A stretch of DNA of 64,000 bases from Methylocystis parvus OBBP (GCF_027571405.1 NZ_CP092968.1:3370001-3434000), one strand, 5' to 3'. Shown: positions 17,118 to 28,609, numbered from the stretch's first letter. Notes: a model not told the origin generated them from the letters alone. A program made the numbers and translations.

Positions 17118-18403
17118 CCCACGGAGCGCCGCCGCCCGTGGTTTACGACGTCACGCGGCTGGTGACGCGCGGCCTGAACACCTCGCCCAACGGCATCGAC
17201 CGCATCGACTTCGCGCTCGCCCGTCATTTTCTGAGCCGCGGCGCCATCCCCTTGTCCTGCACCGCGCTTGGCCCGCGTTTGGCGAAGACCGACGAAGCGC
17301 TGGCGGCGATCGACGAAATCGAATCCTTCTGGCGCGAGGACGCCGACATTGGGCGGGACGCGGTCTATCAGGCGGTCGTCGCCGCGTTGAAAGCAGAGGG
17401 CGCGAATCGGGAATCGGCGCAGCTCGCGCGCAAGCCCGGTTTCGCGCGCATCGAGCGCAATTGGCGGGCTCTGCGTGACTGGGCGTTTCATCTCGGCCGA
17501 CCGCTCAGCGAAATCCCCGAGGGCGCGATCTATTTCAACGGCACGCAATTCCTGCTGGACCGTCCTTGGTATGTGCGCTGGCTGGATGCGCGGCCCGACG
17601 TGAAGCCCGTGGCTTTCGTCTATGATCTGTTGCCCGTCGATCAGCCGCAATTCTTCCGGCCGATCGAGGCCACGCTGCATCCGCGCCGCAACCGCAACAT
17701 CGCCCATAGGGCCGCCGGCGTCGTCGTCAGCGCGCGCGTGGTCGAGGCGCGCTTCAAGGCCTTCGCCGCCGAGAATGGCCGCGCCGACATTCCCGTCTGC
17801 GTCGCGCGCCTGCCGGTGTCGCCCGTTTTCGAAACGCAAACGCCCGCGCCGCCGGAACTCGCCGGGGTCGACTATTTCGTCGTTTGCGGCACGATCGAAC
17901 CGCGAAAAAATCACCTGCTTCTTCTGAATGTCTGGCGGGCGCTGGGCGCGCGCGGCGAGGCGCCGAAGCTCGTCATCATCGGCAAGCGCGGCTGGCTCAA
18001 CGAAAACGTCGTGGACATGATGGCGCGATGCCCGACGCTCGCCGCCAATGTCATAGAAGCGGCGGGGCTCTCGACGCCCGGCCTGCGCCGATTGATGGCG
18101 GGCGCGCGCGCCTTGCTGATGCCGTCCTTCGGCGAGGGCTTCGGCCTGCCCGTCGCCGAGGCTCTGGTCGCGGGCGCGCCCGTCATCGCGTCGGATCTCG
18201 ACGTCTTTCGCGAAGTTGGCGGCGATGCGCCGGATTATCTCGACCCGATCGACGGGTTGGGCTGGCTGCGGGCGATACGCGATTACGCGGAGCCGAATTC
18301 GCGCCGCCGCGCCGCGGCGCTATCTCGTATCGCGGCGGCCAGGATCGAGAACAGGCCGCAGCAGTTTTTCGAGACCATCGACCAGTTTCTCGCGGGATTG
18401 TAA
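17108..18403 (+). CDS. GT4-family glycosyltransferase
   Basis: About 431 residues from ATG 17108 (an ATG at 17081 adds nine). The C-terminal GT-B half has the group-1 glycosyltransferase marks: FVVCGTIEPRKNHLLLL, the loop KRGWLNENV, and the E-x7-E motif in FGEGFGLPVAEALVAG that binds the nucleotide-sugar phosphates. It overlaps the end of the cysteine-rich gene by 10 bp and so is coupled to it. In this context it probably glycosylates an envelope lipid, hopanoid or exopolysaccharide; the sugar is unknown. Confidence 0.9.
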   Translation: MPMTHGAPPPVVYDVTRLVTRGLNTSPNGIDRIDFALARHFLSRGAIPLSCTALGPRLAKTDEALAAIDEIESFWREDADIGRDAVYQAVVAALKAEGANRESAQLARKPGFARIERNWRALRDWAFHLGRPLSEIPEGAIYFNGTQFLLDRPWYVRWLDARPDVKPVAFVYDLLPVDQPQFFRPIEATLHPRRNRNIAHRAAGVVVSARVVEARFKAFAAENGRADIPVCVARLPVSPVFETQTPAPPELAGVDYFVVCGTIEPRKNHLLLLNVWRALGARGEAPKLVIIGKRGWLNENVVDMMARCPTLAANVIEAAGLSTPGLRRLMAGARALLMPSFGEGFGLPVAEALVAGAPVIASDLDVFREVGGDAPDYLDPIDGLGWLRAIRDYAEPNSRRRAAALSRIAAARIENRPQQFFETIDQFLAGL

Positions 18404-18457
18404 CGCGCGTCGCTCACGGGGCGCGTAGAGCGCGGCCGGAATGACGAGGCGGCTGCT

Positions 18458-19495
18458 TCAATAGCCGGTCATCTCCAGATAGCCCTCGCCGCTATATGTC
18501 CCCGAAAAGGAAATCGGACCTTCCCAATATGACGACGTTCCGCCATTCCAGCTTTGCGGATTGAGCGGGGTCGTCTCGATGTCGAGATCGCGGCTTTTCA
18601 CTTTCACGCGCCAGCGCGTCGGCGTCCTGTGTTCGCCGATCGCCGTTTCGGCTAGCGGCTCCAGCGCTATGTCGTCGCCCGCAAGAAGATGCGTCGCGCC
18701 GTCGGCGCCGATCCAATTGCCGGAATAGTAAGCGCGCGCGCCGCGCAGGCGAAAGAGCATCAGCTTCTCGCCATTGGCGAGATGCAGCGAGAACCAGTCC
18801 CACCCCTTCTGATCCGGCGCGAGCGGCTGGCTGCTCCATTCGCGATCCATCCAGGCGCGCCCCGTCACTTTGATCTCGCGTCCATGCATCGTCACCGCGC
18901 CGTCGACGGCGAAGAATGGCTGGCTGTAATAATGCGAGGCCTGTCCCGTTTCGGCCTTGCGGCTGAAGCCGCCTTCTCCTTGCAGGACGAAAGGTCCTGT
19001 GCGCGTCAGCGTCAAGGAATAGGAGAAGCGCGGGTCGCGCGCGAAGACGCGGGCCTTCGTGAAATCCGCATTCAAGGCTTCGAAAAGCCAATCGTCGATC
19101 CACGCCTTGAACGGCGCGGCCTCGACATTCGCCTGTCCGACGCCGCCGCGGGAAATGTCCTGCGCGAAGAGATGCTCGCTCGCGCTCGTCGCCGCCGCAT
19201 GCGCCATCCAGATATTGCGGTCGTCCCAGCCCTCGCCTTCGCCGGCCTCCAACCCATGGCGAAACAGCGTCCATTGCACGCCATAGGAAGCGCCGTCCGC
19301 GCCTTTGAGATTGGCGGTGATATACCACCATTCGGTGCGAAACTTCGGATGCGCGCCATGATCTGTCGGAAAGACGATGGGCGCGCCCGGTTTGGGCATG
19401 TCGAAGCCGGGCGCTTCGGCGCCGAGTCCGCCGAAGCCCTGCGCATGCGCGAGCGCCGGGATCAGCAGCGCCATTGCGAGAGCCTTACCTTTCAT
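18458..19495 (-). CDS. AttH/CrtC-type lipocalin-like periplasmic protein
   Basis: A 345-residue protein from ATG 19495 with a signal peptide (LAMALLIPALAHAQG). It has the AttH/CrtC lipocalin-like features: FRTEWWYITANLKG (about residues 52-65), GVQWTLFRHGL, WMDREWSSQPL and GWDWFSLHLANGE. Family members include carotenoid hydratases and AttH of the Agrobacterium AttEFGH transport system. The start overlaps the end of the permease gene by 11 bp, so it is the last gene of an ATPase-permease-AttH operon. A role as a soluble lipid or small-molecule carrier for the transporter is inferred. Confidence 0.88.
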   Translation of the reverse strand: MKGKALAMALLIPALAHAQGFGGLGAEAPGFDMPKPGAPIVFPTDHGAHPKFRTEWWYITANLKGADGASYGVQWTLFRHGLEAGEGEGWDDRNIWMAHAAATSASEHLFAQDISRGGVGQANVEAAPFKAWIDDWLFEALNADFTKARVFARDPRFSYSLTLTRTGPFVLQGEGGFSRKAETGQASHYYSQPFFAVDGAVTMHGREIKVTGRAWMDREWSSQPLAPDQKGWDWFSLHLANGEKLMLFRLRGARAYYSGNWIGADGATHLLAGDDIALEPLAETAIGEHRTPTRWRVKVKSRDLDIETTPLNPQSWNGGTSSYWEGPISFSGTYSGEGYLEMTGY

Positions 19496-21950
19496 TGGCG
19501 AAGACCTTGAGCAAATCCGCCGGCGCGCTGCGCGCGAGCCGCAGCGCCGGAACCACAGAAGCAAAGAGCGCGGTGACGAGCGCAATGACGAAGACCTGCG
19601 CCCAATGCGCCGGAAAAACATGCATGGGCAGGCGCCAGCCGAAGGCGACGACATTGACGATGGCGACGAGGCCCCAGGTCATGAAAAGGCCGAGCGGAAT
19701 CGCGACGAGCGCTACGCCCGCGGAAAAGAGCAATATGCGCAACAGCTCCAGCCCTGCGAGGCGCCGGCGCGTGACGCCCATCGCCCAGACCGGCGCGATA
19801 TGGGCGATGCGCAGATTGCTTAGCGTCAACAGGCCGGCGAAGAGCGCGATGGCGGAGACGATGAGCGTCAGCGTGTTGAGCGCCGCCGTGACGGTGAAGG
19901 TGCGCTCGAAAATGTCTTTGGAAATCTTCTTGATTTCAGCATTGTCGATGAGACGCGCAATCTTCGGCCCGAAGCGCGTCTGCATGTCTTCCATCAGACG
20001 CGGAACGTCGCCGGCCGCAACGCGCAGCGCGTAATGCACGCCGGGGACGTCCGGAAACAACCGCGCGACCCGCGCATGATCGAGACGAAGCTGACCGCGC
20101 GGATTGCCATAATCGGGAAAAATCCCGACGATTTTCGCGCGCCAATTATCACGTGAGGTTGGAATGTCGAGGGACCCGCCGAGCCCGACATTGAGACGCC
20201 GCGCGAGTTGCTCGCTGATCAGCACGGCGTTTTCCTCATGCAGAGCGCGCCAGACGTCGGGCGCCGCGTCGAGCAGCGTGAAATGCGCGGAATAGGTTTC
20301 GTGGGGAACCATGCCGATGATCTCGACGGGCCAATCTGCGAGCCTCGTCCTGGCGCGCCAGACGGGAAGGACGGCCGTCGCCTCGGAGCGCGTCGCGAGC
20401 CACTCTTCGATCTCGCGCGCGTCTGCGGGCGTCGCGGCCTCGTAATATATTTCCGCGATCAGCCGCTCATCGAGCCAGCCGACGAAGGTTTGGCGAAAGC
20501 CCTCGACCATGCCGCCGACGCCGATATTGGTGGCGAGCGCGAGCAGCAGCGCCATGAGCGCGAGCGACAGGCCGGCGATCTCCTGGCGTCCGTCGGCGAA
20601 GAACCAGCGCGCCAGCGGACGCCGCGCGAGACGCTCGCCGACGCGCAACAACGCTTCCAGCGCGAGCGGCAGGAAGAGCGCGGCGCCGAGAAGCGTCAGC
20701 GCAATGACCATGAAGCCCATGACGAGTCCGTCGGCGACGCGAAAAGCGAGCGCGGCGCCGAGAAGCGACAGCGCGGCGAAAATTGCCTGCCGGCGCAGAT
20801 AGCGCTGATGGGCCTCGCGCCAGGCGATAGGCCGCGCGACGGAAAGCACCGGCAGGCGCAGCGTCTTCAACAATCCGCTTCCGGCCGCGAGCAGCGCGCC
20901 GGCGCCCGCCATGGCGACGCCCGAAAGCCACCAGCGCCAATCGAGCGCGAGCGTTCCTGAAAGCTGAGCGCCATAAAGTCCTTCAAGGCTTGCGGCGACA
21001 TCCGGCAATAGCGCGGCGGCAATGAAATAGCCGCCAATGACGCCGAGGCCCCCGGCAAGGACGGTGAAGGCGACGAGTTCGCAGAACAGCGCGGCGGATA
21101 AGGCGCGCGCCGAGACGCCGAGCGCGCGCAGCGTGCGGACGGTCGGCAGGCGCTGTTCGAAAGCGAGGCCGAACGAGGCGTTGACGATGAAGAAGCCGAC
21201 GAGGAAGGCGAGCAGGCCGAAGGCGGTGAGATTGAGATGGAAGCTGTCGGTGAGGCGCGAGAGGTCGCTCTCTTCGTCCGGCTCGACGATGCGCAACGCG
21301 TCGCCGGCAATCTCGACAAGTTTCGCCGGGTCGATAGGCGTCTCGCTCGAGACGATCAGGCGCGAGAGGCGCTCTTTCCTGTCGAGCGCCTTCTGCGCGA
21401 CGCCGATATCGACGACGATCGCGCCCGGCGGCGCCTCCTCGAGCGGATGGATCGGCGGCAGAACATATCCGCGCTCGGTTTTCGCGCGCGCGCCCGCTTC
21501 GAGATGCAAATCGCGCAGGGTTTGCGGCGCGGCGAAGCTGCGGCCCTCGCCTGTGAGAATGTATTTCGCCTCCTCGCTTTCACGCAGCGGCGCCAGCGTC
21601 GTCGCCGCCGGCAGCGTCAGCGGCTCCAGTCCGATGAGGCGGATATTCTTCTCGCCGATGCGCGCCGCGCCTTCGATCGCGGGCGAAACCTTGACGCCCG
21701 CGCGCCGCAGCCTGACGAAGAGCGTCTGCGGAAAAAGGCCGCCGCGCGCCGCGACGAGATTCTGCGCCTCGCCGCCGGTGAACGCCGCGGCCGCGCTGTC
21801 ATAGCTCTTGCGCGCCTGCGCGTTCAGCGCCTGCACGCCGCTCCACAGAGCCGTCGCGACGGAAAGCCCGATGATCAGCGTGGCGAGATTGGCCGGATGC
21901 CGCCGCCAATGGCTCAACAAAGCGGCGAGCGCGAAAAGCGTCTGCCTCAT
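19485..21950 (-). CDS. ABC transporter permease, AttFG-like FtsX-domain protein
   Basis: An 821-residue permease with two FtsX-type transmembrane modules. One short helix is near the N-terminus ([19 protein letters not shown]) before a long periplasmic domain; helix groups lie at about 240-360, 400-480 and 690-810. The length fits a single chain carrying two permease halves, as in AttF+AttG or LolCE-like exporters. It overlaps the ATPase gene by 4 bp and attH by 11 bp. These transporters usually move lipids or lipoproteins rather than small solutes; the substrate is unknown. Confidence 0.88.
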   Translation of the reverse strand: MRQTLFALAALLSHWRRHPANLATLIIGLSVATALWSGVQALNAQARKSYDSAAAAFTGGEAQNLVAARGGLFPQTLFVRLRRAGVKVSPAIEGAARIGEKNIRLIGLEPLTLPAATTLAPLRESEEAKYILTGEGRSFAAPQTLRDLHLEAGARAKTERGYVLPPIHPLEEAPPGAIVVDIGVAQKALDRKERLSRLIVSSETPIDPAKLVEIAGDALRIVEPDEESDLSRLTDSFHLNLTAFGLLAFLVGFFIVNASFGLAFEQRLPTVRTLRALGVSARALSAALFCELVAFTVLAGGLGVIGGYFIAAALLPDVAASLEGLYGAQLSGTLALDWRWWLSGVAMAGAGALLAAGSGLLKTLRLPVLSVARPIAWREAHQRYLRRQAIFAALSLLGAALAFRVADGLVMGFMVIALTLLGAALFLPLALEALLRVGERLARRPLARWFFADGRQEIAGLSLALMALLLALATNIGVGGMVEGFRQTFVGWLDERLIAEIYYEAATPADAREIEEWLATRSEATAVLPVWRARTRLADWPVEIIGMVPHETYSAHFTLLDAAPDVWRALHEENAVLISEQLARRLNVGLGGSLDIPTSRDNWRAKIVGIFPDYGNPRGQLRLDHARVARLFPDVPGVHYALRVAAGDVPRLMEDMQTRFGPKIARLIDNAEIKKISKDIFERTFTVTAALNTLTLIVSAIALFAGLLTLSNLRIAHIAPVWAMGVTRRRLAGLELLRILLFSAGVALVAIPLGLFMTWGLVAIVNVVAFGWRLPMHVFPAHWAQVFVIALVTALFASVVPALRLARSAPADLLKVFANER

Positions 21951-22687
21951 GCCCGCGCCAGCGCCCCGGCGACGAGCGTTTCCCGCCGTTCGAGCCGCGC
22001 CGCGAGGCGCGCGCTATGCGTCGCCATGAGAAAGGCGCAGCCCGTTTCGGCGACGAGCTCCAGCGTCAGCCCCATCACCGCGTCGCCCGCCATCTCGTCC
22101 AGATTGCCGGTCGGCTCGTCGGCGAGCAGGAGCTTGGGCCGCACGGCGAGCGCGCGCCCAACCGCGACGCGTTGCTGTTGCCCGCCGGAGAGTTGCTCGG
22201 GATAGCGCGCGACGAGCTTTTCGAGCCCCAGCCGCTGCGTCAGGCGCATTTGCCAATCCGGATCGTAGCGACCGGCAAGCCGCGCCTGAAAGGCGAGATT
22301 CTCGGCGACAGTAAGGCTCGCGACGAGATTGAACTGCTGGAAGACCACGCCGATCTTCTCTCGCCGCATGCTCGCGCGGGCGTTTTCGGAGAGGACGGCG
22401 ATATCGACGCCGTCGAGCAGGATTTGCCCGCCATCCGCATGATCCAGCGCCCCGACGAGATGCAGCAGCGTGCTCTTGCCGCTGCCGGACTCGCCCATGA
22501 GCGCCAGCGTTTCGCCCGCGCGAAGCGAAAGATCGACGCCGCGCAGCACGGGCTGCGGACCCTGCGGGGTGGCGTAGGATTTGCGCAAATTGACGACGCG
22601 CAGCAGCGGGGAGGCGAGCGTGTCGGCATGCGCCTTTGCGGCGCGGACCAAAGAAACGTTCAAGCGAGGGCCTTTTCGAGCGAACAT
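21947..22687 (-). CDS. ABC transporter ATPase, MacB/LolD/AttE type
   Basis: A 246-residue ATPase with Walker [15 protein letters not shown]-loop [12 protein letters not shown], signature [15 protein letters not shown] and Walker [14 protein letters not shown], the last typical of MacB/LolD proteins. The start at 22687 adds a 25-residue basic leader before the conserved [11 protein letters not shown]; a shorter start is possible. It is the first gene of the three-gene export module that continues into the FtsX permease and the AttH-like protein. Confidence 0.92.
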   Translation of the reverse strand: MFARKGPRLNVSLVRAAKAHADTLASPLLRVVNLRKSYATPQGPQPVLRGVDLSLRAGETLALMGESGSGKSTLLHLVGALDHADGGQILLDGVDIAVLSENARASMRREKIGVVFQQFNLVASLTVAENLAFQARLAGRYDPDWQMRLTQRLGLEKLVARYPEQLSGGQQQRVAVGRALAVRPKLLLADEPTGNLDEMAGDAVMGLTLELVAETGCAFLMATHSARLAARLERRETLVAGALARA

Positions 22688-22761
22688 GGCGGCTCAGCGC
22701 CGTCACTCTCATATAGACAAAAGCGTCCCGCTTCGCCCGTCGCTTTTCCGACAATTGCGGG

Positions 22762-23238
22762 TCAGGCGGCGCCTTCCGCCAGGGCCGCGATCACCGGCCA
22801 GCCGACGCTGCCCGCGGGATCGACGCGGGAAAGAATGTCGAGCAGGGAGTCGACGGCCGCGCGGTCGCCGCGCTTCAATTCGATGAAGCTCAAGGCCTTC
22901 AGCGTGAACAGGGCGAAGCGCGCAGGTCCGTCGGTGTGAGACTGCTCCCTCGGCCAAAGCTTGGGATCGCTCGCCCAGCCCGCCTGGCGCGCCGCCTCGC
23001 GCATGCCGTCGAGCGCCGCTTCCTTCGCGACCTCGAGATTTCCCATATAGGTGTGGATCTTATAGAGGCAGAAATAGGCCGCGAGCGCCTCCGGCGCGAG
23101 ATCCAGCGCCTGACGGAAGAGGCGGTCGGCGCGCACTCTGTCGCTGCGGTAAGCGACCACGCCCTGTTGCAGCAGCGTGTCGACCGGCCCCGGCAGGGTC
23201 CCAAAGTCGACGCCCTCAGCTTCGCGGAAAATATCCAT
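22762..23238 (-). CDS. TPR-like hypothetical protein (158 aa)
   Basis: The ATG at 23238 gives MDIFREAEGVDFGTLPG; the frame runs further upstream but without the same coding character. Helical repeats resembling tetratricopeptides are visible (YRSDRVRADRLFRQALDLAPEALAA is one helix-turn-helix unit in part: FRQALDLAPEALAAYF). No signal peptide, so cytosolic and probably a protein-protein adaptor. It lies upstream of the ABC export module on the same strand and is divergent from the repair cluster. Partner unknown. Confidence 0.7.
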   Translation of the reverse strand: MDIFREAEGVDFGTLPGPVDTLLQQGVVAYRSDRVRADRLFRQALDLAPEALAAYFCLYKIHTYMGNLEVAKEAALDGMREAARQAGWASDPKLWPREQSHTDGPARFALFTLKALSFIELKRGDRAAVDSLLDILSRVDPAGSVGWPVIAALAEGAA

Positions 23239-23410
23239 GTCGGTTGCAATCCATCCGTGCGTTTCCTTTTGGGACGTCGCAAACCCGGCGCCAGCAATTT
23301 GGCGAAATCCGTGAAAACTTGATCGAATCGCCTCAGCGTAGCTATGGCGGCGCCTTGCTGCTCCCCGGCGCAGAACCCATCTTCGCCGCACGAACGAAGC
23401 GCAACGCTCA

Positions 23411-24430
23411 ATGGAACTCATCGTCGCGTCGCCGGAGGGGCTCTACTGCCCAGCAGGCGATTTCCACATCGACCCCTGGCGGCCCGTCGCGCGCGCGGTG
23501 ATCACGCATGGGCATTCGGATCATGCGCGCTGGGGCTCTCGCGCCTATCTCTGCCAGAGGGACTGCGCGCCGATCCTGCGCAAGCGCCTCGGCGACGTTT
23601 CGATCGAGACGCTCGACTATGGCGCGCCGATCGAGATCAACGGCGTGACCCTCTCGCTGCATCCGGCCGGCCATGTCCTGGGTTCGGCGCAGGTGCGCGT
23701 CGAAAGTCGCGGCGAGGTCTGGGTCGCCTCCGGCGATTACAAGATCGAGCCCGACAATGTCAGCGCGCCGTTCGAACCCGTGCGCTGCGGCGTCTTCATC
23801 ACCGAGTCGACTTTCGGCTTGCCGATCTATCGCTGGCGCAGGCAGTCGGAGGTGATGGCGGATGTCGACGCCTGGTGGCGCGCCAACGCCGAGGCGGGCA
23901 GGGCGAGCGTCATCTTTGCTTACGGCCTCGGCAAGGCGCAGCGCGTCCTCGGAAATGTCGACGCGTCGATCGGGCCGATCTACTGCCATGGCGCGATCGA
24001 GCCGATGAACGAGATCTATCGCATGCAGGGCGTGGCGTTGCCGGAGACGAGGCCCGTCTCGCAGGCGGTGGGCAAGAACGCCTTCGCCGGGGCGCTGATC
24101 ATCGCGCCGCCCTCCGCCGAGGCGAGCCCATGGATGCGGCGCTTCGGCGATTATTCCGACGCCTTCGCAAGCGGCTGGATGCAGATACGCGGCAATCGGC
24201 GCCGTCGCGGCGTGGATCGCGGCTTCGCGCTCTCGGACCACGCCGATTGGCCAGGCCTGCTGGCGGCGATTCACGCGACCGGCGCCGAGCGCGTTTACGC
24301 CACGCATGGCTCGGTCGGCGCTCTGACGCGCTATTTGCGCGAGCGCGGCCTCGACGCGCGCGACATGCATACCGAATATGGGGAGGAGGAAGCAGAGAGC
24401 GGCGCGGCGGAAAGCGAGGGCGCGACGTGA
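23411..24430 (+). CDS. Ligase-associated MBL-fold DNA exonuclease
   Basis: A 339-residue metallo-beta-lactamase/beta-CASP-type nuclease. The metal motif is THGHSDHARWG, with further ligands in HPAGHVLGSAQV, the SGDYK aspartate and ALSDHADWPG. The family is known as the ligase-associated exonuclease (SNM1/CPSF-like) and is encoded with an ATP-dependent ligase, an Lhr-type helicase and a phosphoesterase. All four are present here in order. Its TGA overlaps the ligase GTG by four bases. Confidence 0.93.
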   Translation: MELIVASPEGLYCPAGDFHIDPWRPVARAVITHGHSDHARWGSRAYLCQRDCAPILRKRLGDVSIETLDYGAPIEINGVTLSLHPAGHVLGSAQVRVESRGEVWVASGDYKIEPDNVSAPFEPVRCGVFITESTFGLPIYRWRRQSEVMADVDAWWRANAEAGRASVIFAYGLGKAQRVLGNVDASIGPIYCHGAIEPMNEIYRMQGVALPETRPVSQAVGKNAFAGALIIAPPSAEASPWMRRFGDYSDAFASGWMQIRGNRRRRGVDRGFALSDHADWPGLLAAIHATGAERVYATHGSVGALTRYLRERGLDARDMHTEYGEEEAESGAAESEGAT

Positions 24431-26151
24431 AAGCCTTCGCCGATCTTTATCGCGAACTCGACGCGGCGACCGCCATCAAGCGCAAACAGGAGACGCTCGG
24501 CGCCTATCTTGGCGCCGCGATGGACGATCCCACGCAGCATGCGAGCGCGGCGTGGGCGGTTTATTTTCTGGCGGGCGGCAAGCCGCGCCAGCTCGCGCCG
24601 ACGAAATTGCTGAAACGTCTGGCGCTCGAAGAAGCGCAGCTTCCGGAATGGCTGTTCGAGGAATGTTATTCGACGGTCGGCGATCTCGCAGAGACGCTCG
24701 CGCTGTTGCTGCCGCTTGGGGGCGAGACCGAAGAAGTCGCGCTCGACGCATGGATGCGCGAGCGGCTTCTGCCTCTGCGCATGGCGCCGGAGGAGGAAAA
24801 ATATGCGCGTCTTTGCGAATGGACGCGCCAGCTCCCGCAGCCGCAGCGTTTGATCTTCTTCAAGATGATCACCGGAGAATTGCGCGTCGGCGTTTCGCGC
24901 TTGCAGGTCTCGCAAGCTTTGGCGCAGGCGTCGGGCGTCGAGGCCAAGCGCATGGCGCAGCGCATGATGGGCTTCACGCAAGCGGGCCGCGTTCCGACGG
25001 CGACGGATTTCGCGGCGCTTACCGCCCCGGCGCATGACGACGACGCAGCGCTCGACGCGGGCCAGCCTTATCCCTTCTACCTCGCCCATCCGTTTCAGCG
25101 GCCGGCGATGGAGATGGCCGACACGCTCGGCCCCGTCTCGGACTGGATCGTGGAATGGAAGTTCGACGGCGTACGCGCACAATATGTCCAGCGCGCCGGC
25201 CAGTGGCAGCTTTGGTCGCGCGGCGAGGAACTGGTGACGGACTCCTATCCAGATCTCGCGGAGCTGCAGCGCTGGCTGCCCGACGGCGTCGCGCTCGACG
25301 GCGAACTCGTCGTGATGCAAGGGGAGGGGGCGTCGCCGCAGGATTTGTCGGGCTTGCAACCCTTCGCGCTGCTGCAGCAGAGATTGGGCCGCAAGGTTGT
25401 GAGCGCGAAGATGCTGCGCGAGCTTCCGGTGGCGTTCGTCGCCTATGATCTGCTCGAGACGACGGGGCGCGATTTGCGCGAGGCCCCCCAGGCGGCGCGT
25501 CGCCGGGCCTTGGAGGCGCTTGTCGAAGACGCGACGTCCCGCGCGCGGGACTTCGGCGTGACGCTGCCCTTGCGGCTGAGCCCCTTGCTGACGGCGCCCG
25601 ATTGGACGGCGCTTTACGACAAGCGCGAAGAGGCGCGCGCGCTCGGCGTGGAGGGAATGATCCTGAAGGCGCGGAACGGCGCCTATGGCGTCGGACGGCG
25701 CAAGGGCTCGGATCGCGACAATGTCTGGTGGAAGTGGAAGCTCGATCCGATGAGCGTCGACGCCGTGCTCATCTATGCGCAGCGCGGCCATGGACGACGC
25801 TCGGGCGTCTATAGCGATTACACATTCGCCGTGTGGAGCGATCCGCCGGAAGCAGGCGCGCGCGCTCTCGTGCCCTTCGCCAAAGCCTATTCCGGCCTCA
25901 CCGACGCAGAGATGCGGGAGGTCGACGCCATCATCCGCAAGACCACGGTCGAGACTTTCGGCCCCGTGCGCAGCGTCAGGCCGACGCTCGTCTTCGAATT
26001 GGGTTTCGAAGGCATCGCCGAAAGCAAGCGGCACAAGAGCGGCGTCGCAGTGCGCTTTCCGCGCATGCTGCGCTGGCGGCTCGACAAGCCGGTCGAGGAA
26101 GCCGACACGCTTCAGACGTTGCGCGAACTTCTGCCGGCGCGCCATGCTTGA
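24427..26151 (+). CDS. ATP-dependent DNA ligase (LigB/PP_1105 type)
   Basis: A 574-residue ATP-dependent ligase. The GTG at 24427 overlaps the exonuclease stop; the frame is open far upstream, but that part is antisense noise. An N-terminal DNA-binding domain (1-200) precedes the nucleotidyltransferase core with catalytic Lys245 in [10 protein letters not shown] (KXDG), motif III (YDLLETTG), motif IV ([10 protein letters not shown]), motif V (WWKWKLDP) and the OB-fold domain. It seals nicks in the accessory repair pathway formed with its operon partners; replicative joining is normally done by the NAD-dependent LigA. Confidence 0.95.
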   Translation: MKAFADLYRELDAATAIKRKQETLGAYLGAAMDDPTQHASAAWAVYFLAGGKPRQLAPTKLLKRLALEEAQLPEWLFEECYSTVGDLAETLALLLPLGGETEEVALDAWMRERLLPLRMAPEEEKYARLCEWTRQLPQPQRLIFFKMITGELRVGVSRLQVSQALAQASGVEAKRMAQRMMGFTQAGRVPTATDFAALTAPAHDDDAALDAGQPYPFYLAHPFQRPAMEMADTLGPVSDWIVEWKFDGVRAQYVQRAGQWQLWSRGEELVTDSYPDLAELQRWLPDGVALDGELVVMQGEGASPQDLSGLQPFALLQQRLGRKVVSAKMLRELPVAFVAYDLLETTGRDLREAPQAARRRALEALVEDATSRARDFGVTLPLRLSPLLTAPDWTALYDKREEARALGVEGMILKARNGAYGVGRRKGSDRDNVWWKWKLDPMSVDAVLIYAQRGHGRRSGVYSDYTFAVWSDPPEAGARALVPFAKAYSGLTDAEMREVDAIIRKTTVETFGPVRSVRPTLVFELGFEGIAESKRHKSGVAVRFPRMLRWRLDKPVEEADTLQTLRELLPARHA

Positions 26152-28609
26152 GCGCGTGACCATCGACGGCGCCGTCGCGGCGTGGTTCCGAGAAAAAGGC
26201 TGGACGCCTTTCGATTTTCAGAAAGACGTCTGGGCCCGCATGGCGGCGGGCGAGAGCGGGCTGCTGCACGCCACGACCGGGACCGGCAAGACGCTCGCCG
26301 TCGCCCTCGGCGCCTGGCAGGCTTTGCGCAGCGAGTCGCCGCGGGGGCTGATGGTCTTGTGGGTGACGCCGATGCGCGCGCTCGCCGCCGATACGACGCG
26401 CGCTTTGACGGAAGCTCTCGCGGGCGTGCAGGGGCGGGAAAAGAGCGCGCCGCAATGGTCGCTCGGCCTGCGCACGGGCGACACCTCGTCGAGCCAGCGC
26501 GCCTCGCAAAGCCGCAAGCCGCCGACTTTGCTCGTCACGACGCCGGAGAGCCTCTCTTTACTGCTCTCGCGCGAGAACGCCCGCGACTTCTTCGCCGATC
26601 TGCGCTGCGTCGTCGTGGACGAATGGCACGAGCTTATCGGCAACAAGCGCGGCGTGCAGACGCAGCTCGCCCTGGCGCGGCTGCGCCGCTGGCGGCCGGA
26701 GCTTCTCACCTGGGGCATGTCCGCGACGCTCGGCGATCTTCACGCCGCCAAGCGCGCTCTGCTCGGACCGAGAGGCGAGGGCGCGCTCGTCGAGGCGCGG
26801 CTGAAGAAGAAGCTCGCCATCGACACGCTCATCCCCGCGACGCCCGAGCGCTTCCCCTGGGCCGGCCATCTCGGCGCCAAGATGGCGGAGCAGGCGATCG
26901 CGGAGATCGACGCGCATAACAGCACGCTGCTCTTCACCAACACCCGCTCGCAGGCGGAGCTCTGGCGGCAGCGCCTCTTACGTCTGCGCCCCGATTGGGC
27001 GGATCTCGTCGCCATCCATCACGGATCGCTCGCGCAGGAGGAGCGCGACGCCGTCGAGCGCGGCTTGAAAGAGGGCGCGCTGAAGGCCGTCGTCTGCACG
27101 TCGAGCCTCGATCTCGGCGTCGACTTTCTTCCCGTCGAGCGCGTGCTGCAGATCGGTTCGCCGAAGGGCGTCGCGCGCCTCCTGCAGCGCGCCGGACGCA
27201 GCGGCCATGCGCCGGGCCGCGCCTCGCGCGTGACGCTCGTGCCGAGCCACAGCTTGGAGCTTGTCGAATCCGCAGCGGTTCAATCGGCGATAAGGAAGGG
27301 CCACATCGAAAGCCGCGCCTCGCCCGTCGCGCCGCTCGACGTGCTCGCGCAGCATCTCGTCACGATCGGCCTTGGCGGCGGCTTCACGCCCGACGCGCTT
27401 CTTGCGGAAGTGCGCGAGACCGTCGCCTATGAAAATCTCTCCGGGGAGAGCTGGGGCTGGTGCCTCGATTTCGTGCGTCAGGGCGGGCCGACCTTGCGCG
27501 CTTATCCGGACTTTCGACGCGTGACGCCAGGGCCCGACGGCGTGTGGCGCGTCGCCGACAAGCGGCTCGCTTTGCGTCATCGCCTCAATATCGGCGCGAT
27601 CGTTTCCGACGCGAGCGTCATGGTGCAATATTTCCCGCGCGGGCGGAAGCTCGGGACCGTCGAGGAAAGTTTCGTCGCACGCATGAAGCCGGGCGACAAA
27701 TTCTGGTTCGCGGGACGGCTGCTCGAACTTGTGAACGTGCGCGATCTCACGGCCTTCGTGAAAAAGGGCGCCGGCTCCGGCGCGACGCCGCGCTGGATGG
27801 GCGGGCGCATGCCGCTTTCGACGACGCTCGCCGATGAGATGGTCGAGACGCTCGCTCGCGCCGCGGAGGGCAACTTCTCCTCGCTTGAAATGCAGGCCGC
27901 GAAGCCGTTCCTGCAATTGCAGCAGCGCTGGTCGGCTTTGCCGACGCCGCGGACGCTTCTCGCCGAGACGCTGAAATCGCGCGAGGGATGGCATCTTTTT
28001 CTCTATCCTTTCGCCGGGCGCAACGCGCATCTGGGCCTTGCAAGCCTCATCGCCTGGCGCGCGGCGCAGATGGCGCCCGGCACTTTCTCGATCGCCGTGA
28101 ACGATTACGGCTTCGAGCTTCTGAGCGGCGCGCCGCGAGACTGGGCTTCGGATTTGCCGCGCCTCATCGAGGCGCACAGTCTCGACGCGACTCGCGACGA
28201 GGTGATCGAGAGCCTCAACGCCGCCGAACTCGCTCGCCGCCGCTTCCGCGACATCGCGCAAATCGCCGGCCTCGTCGTCAACCTCTATCCGGGCGAGCGC
28301 AAGAGCGCCCGTCAATTGCAGGCCTCCTCCAGCCTTTTCTACGACGTCTTCCGGAAATATGATCCTGAAAACGGCTTGCTGAAGCAGGCCGAGCGGGAAT
28401 TGCTGGAGGACGAATTGGACGTAAAGCGCTTGCATGCGGCCTTGACGCGGATGAATAAGCGGCGTCTGGCGCATATGCAATTGAAGCGCTGCTCGCCGCT
28501 CGCTTTCCCGCTCATCGCCGAGCGTTTTCGCGAAAGCCTTTCCAATGAGAGCTTCAACGCCCGCATCGAGCGCATGCTCGCGCAATTGAACGCCGCCGCC
28601 GACGCATGA
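26144..28609 (+). CDS. Ligase-associated Lhr-like DEXH helicase
   Basis: An 821-residue superfamily 2 helicase from ATG 26144, overlapping the ligase stop by 8 bp. Motif I is [14 protein letters not shown], motif [12 protein letters not shown] (DEWH), motif [11 protein letters not shown], with motifs IV-VI in the second RecA domain ([26 protein letters not shown]). The Lhr-type winged-helix and C-terminal domains follow. It presumably unwinds or remodels DNA for the exonuclease and ligase encoded upstream. Confidence 0.95.
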   Translation: MLERVTIDGAVAAWFREKGWTPFDFQKDVWARMAAGESGLLHATTGTGKTLAVALGAWQALRSESPRGLMVLWVTPMRALAADTTRALTEALAGVQGREKSAPQWSLGLRTGDTSSSQRASQSRKPPTLLVTTPESLSLLLSRENARDFFADLRCVVVDEWHELIGNKRGVQTQLALARLRRWRPELLTWGMSATLGDLHAAKRALLGPRGEGALVEARLKKKLAIDTLIPATPERFPWAGHLGAKMAEQAIAEIDAHNSTLLFTNTRSQAELWRQRLLRLRPDWADLVAIHHGSLAQEERDAVERGLKEGALKAVVCTSSLDLGVDFLPVERVLQIGSPKGVARLLQRAGRSGHAPGRASRVTLVPSHSLELVESAAVQSAIRKGHIESRASPVAPLDVLAQHLVTIGLGGGFTPDALLAEVRETVAYENLSGESWGWCLDFVRQGGPTLRAYPDFRRVTPGPDGVWRVADKRLALRHRLNIGAIVSDASVMVQYFPRGRKLGTVEESFVARMKPGDKFWFAGRLLELVNVRDLTAFVKKGAGSGATPRWMGGRMPLSTTLADEMVETLARAAEGNFSSLEMQAAKPFLQLQQRWSALPTPRTLLAETLKSREGWHLFLYPFAGRNAHLGLASLIAWRAAQMAPGTFSIAVNDYGFELLSGAPRDWASDLPRLIEAHSLDATRDEVIESLNAAELARRRFRDIAQIAGLVVNLYPGERKSARQLQASSSLFYDVFRKYDPENGLLKQAERELLEDELDVKRLHAALTRMNKRRLAHMQLKRCSPLAFPLIAERFRESLSNESFNARIERMLAQLNAAADA

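Noticed and set aside
24331..26163. Minus-strand frame of 610 codons
   Set aside because: Antisense to the ATP-dependent ligase, which has all catalytic motifs on the plus strand.
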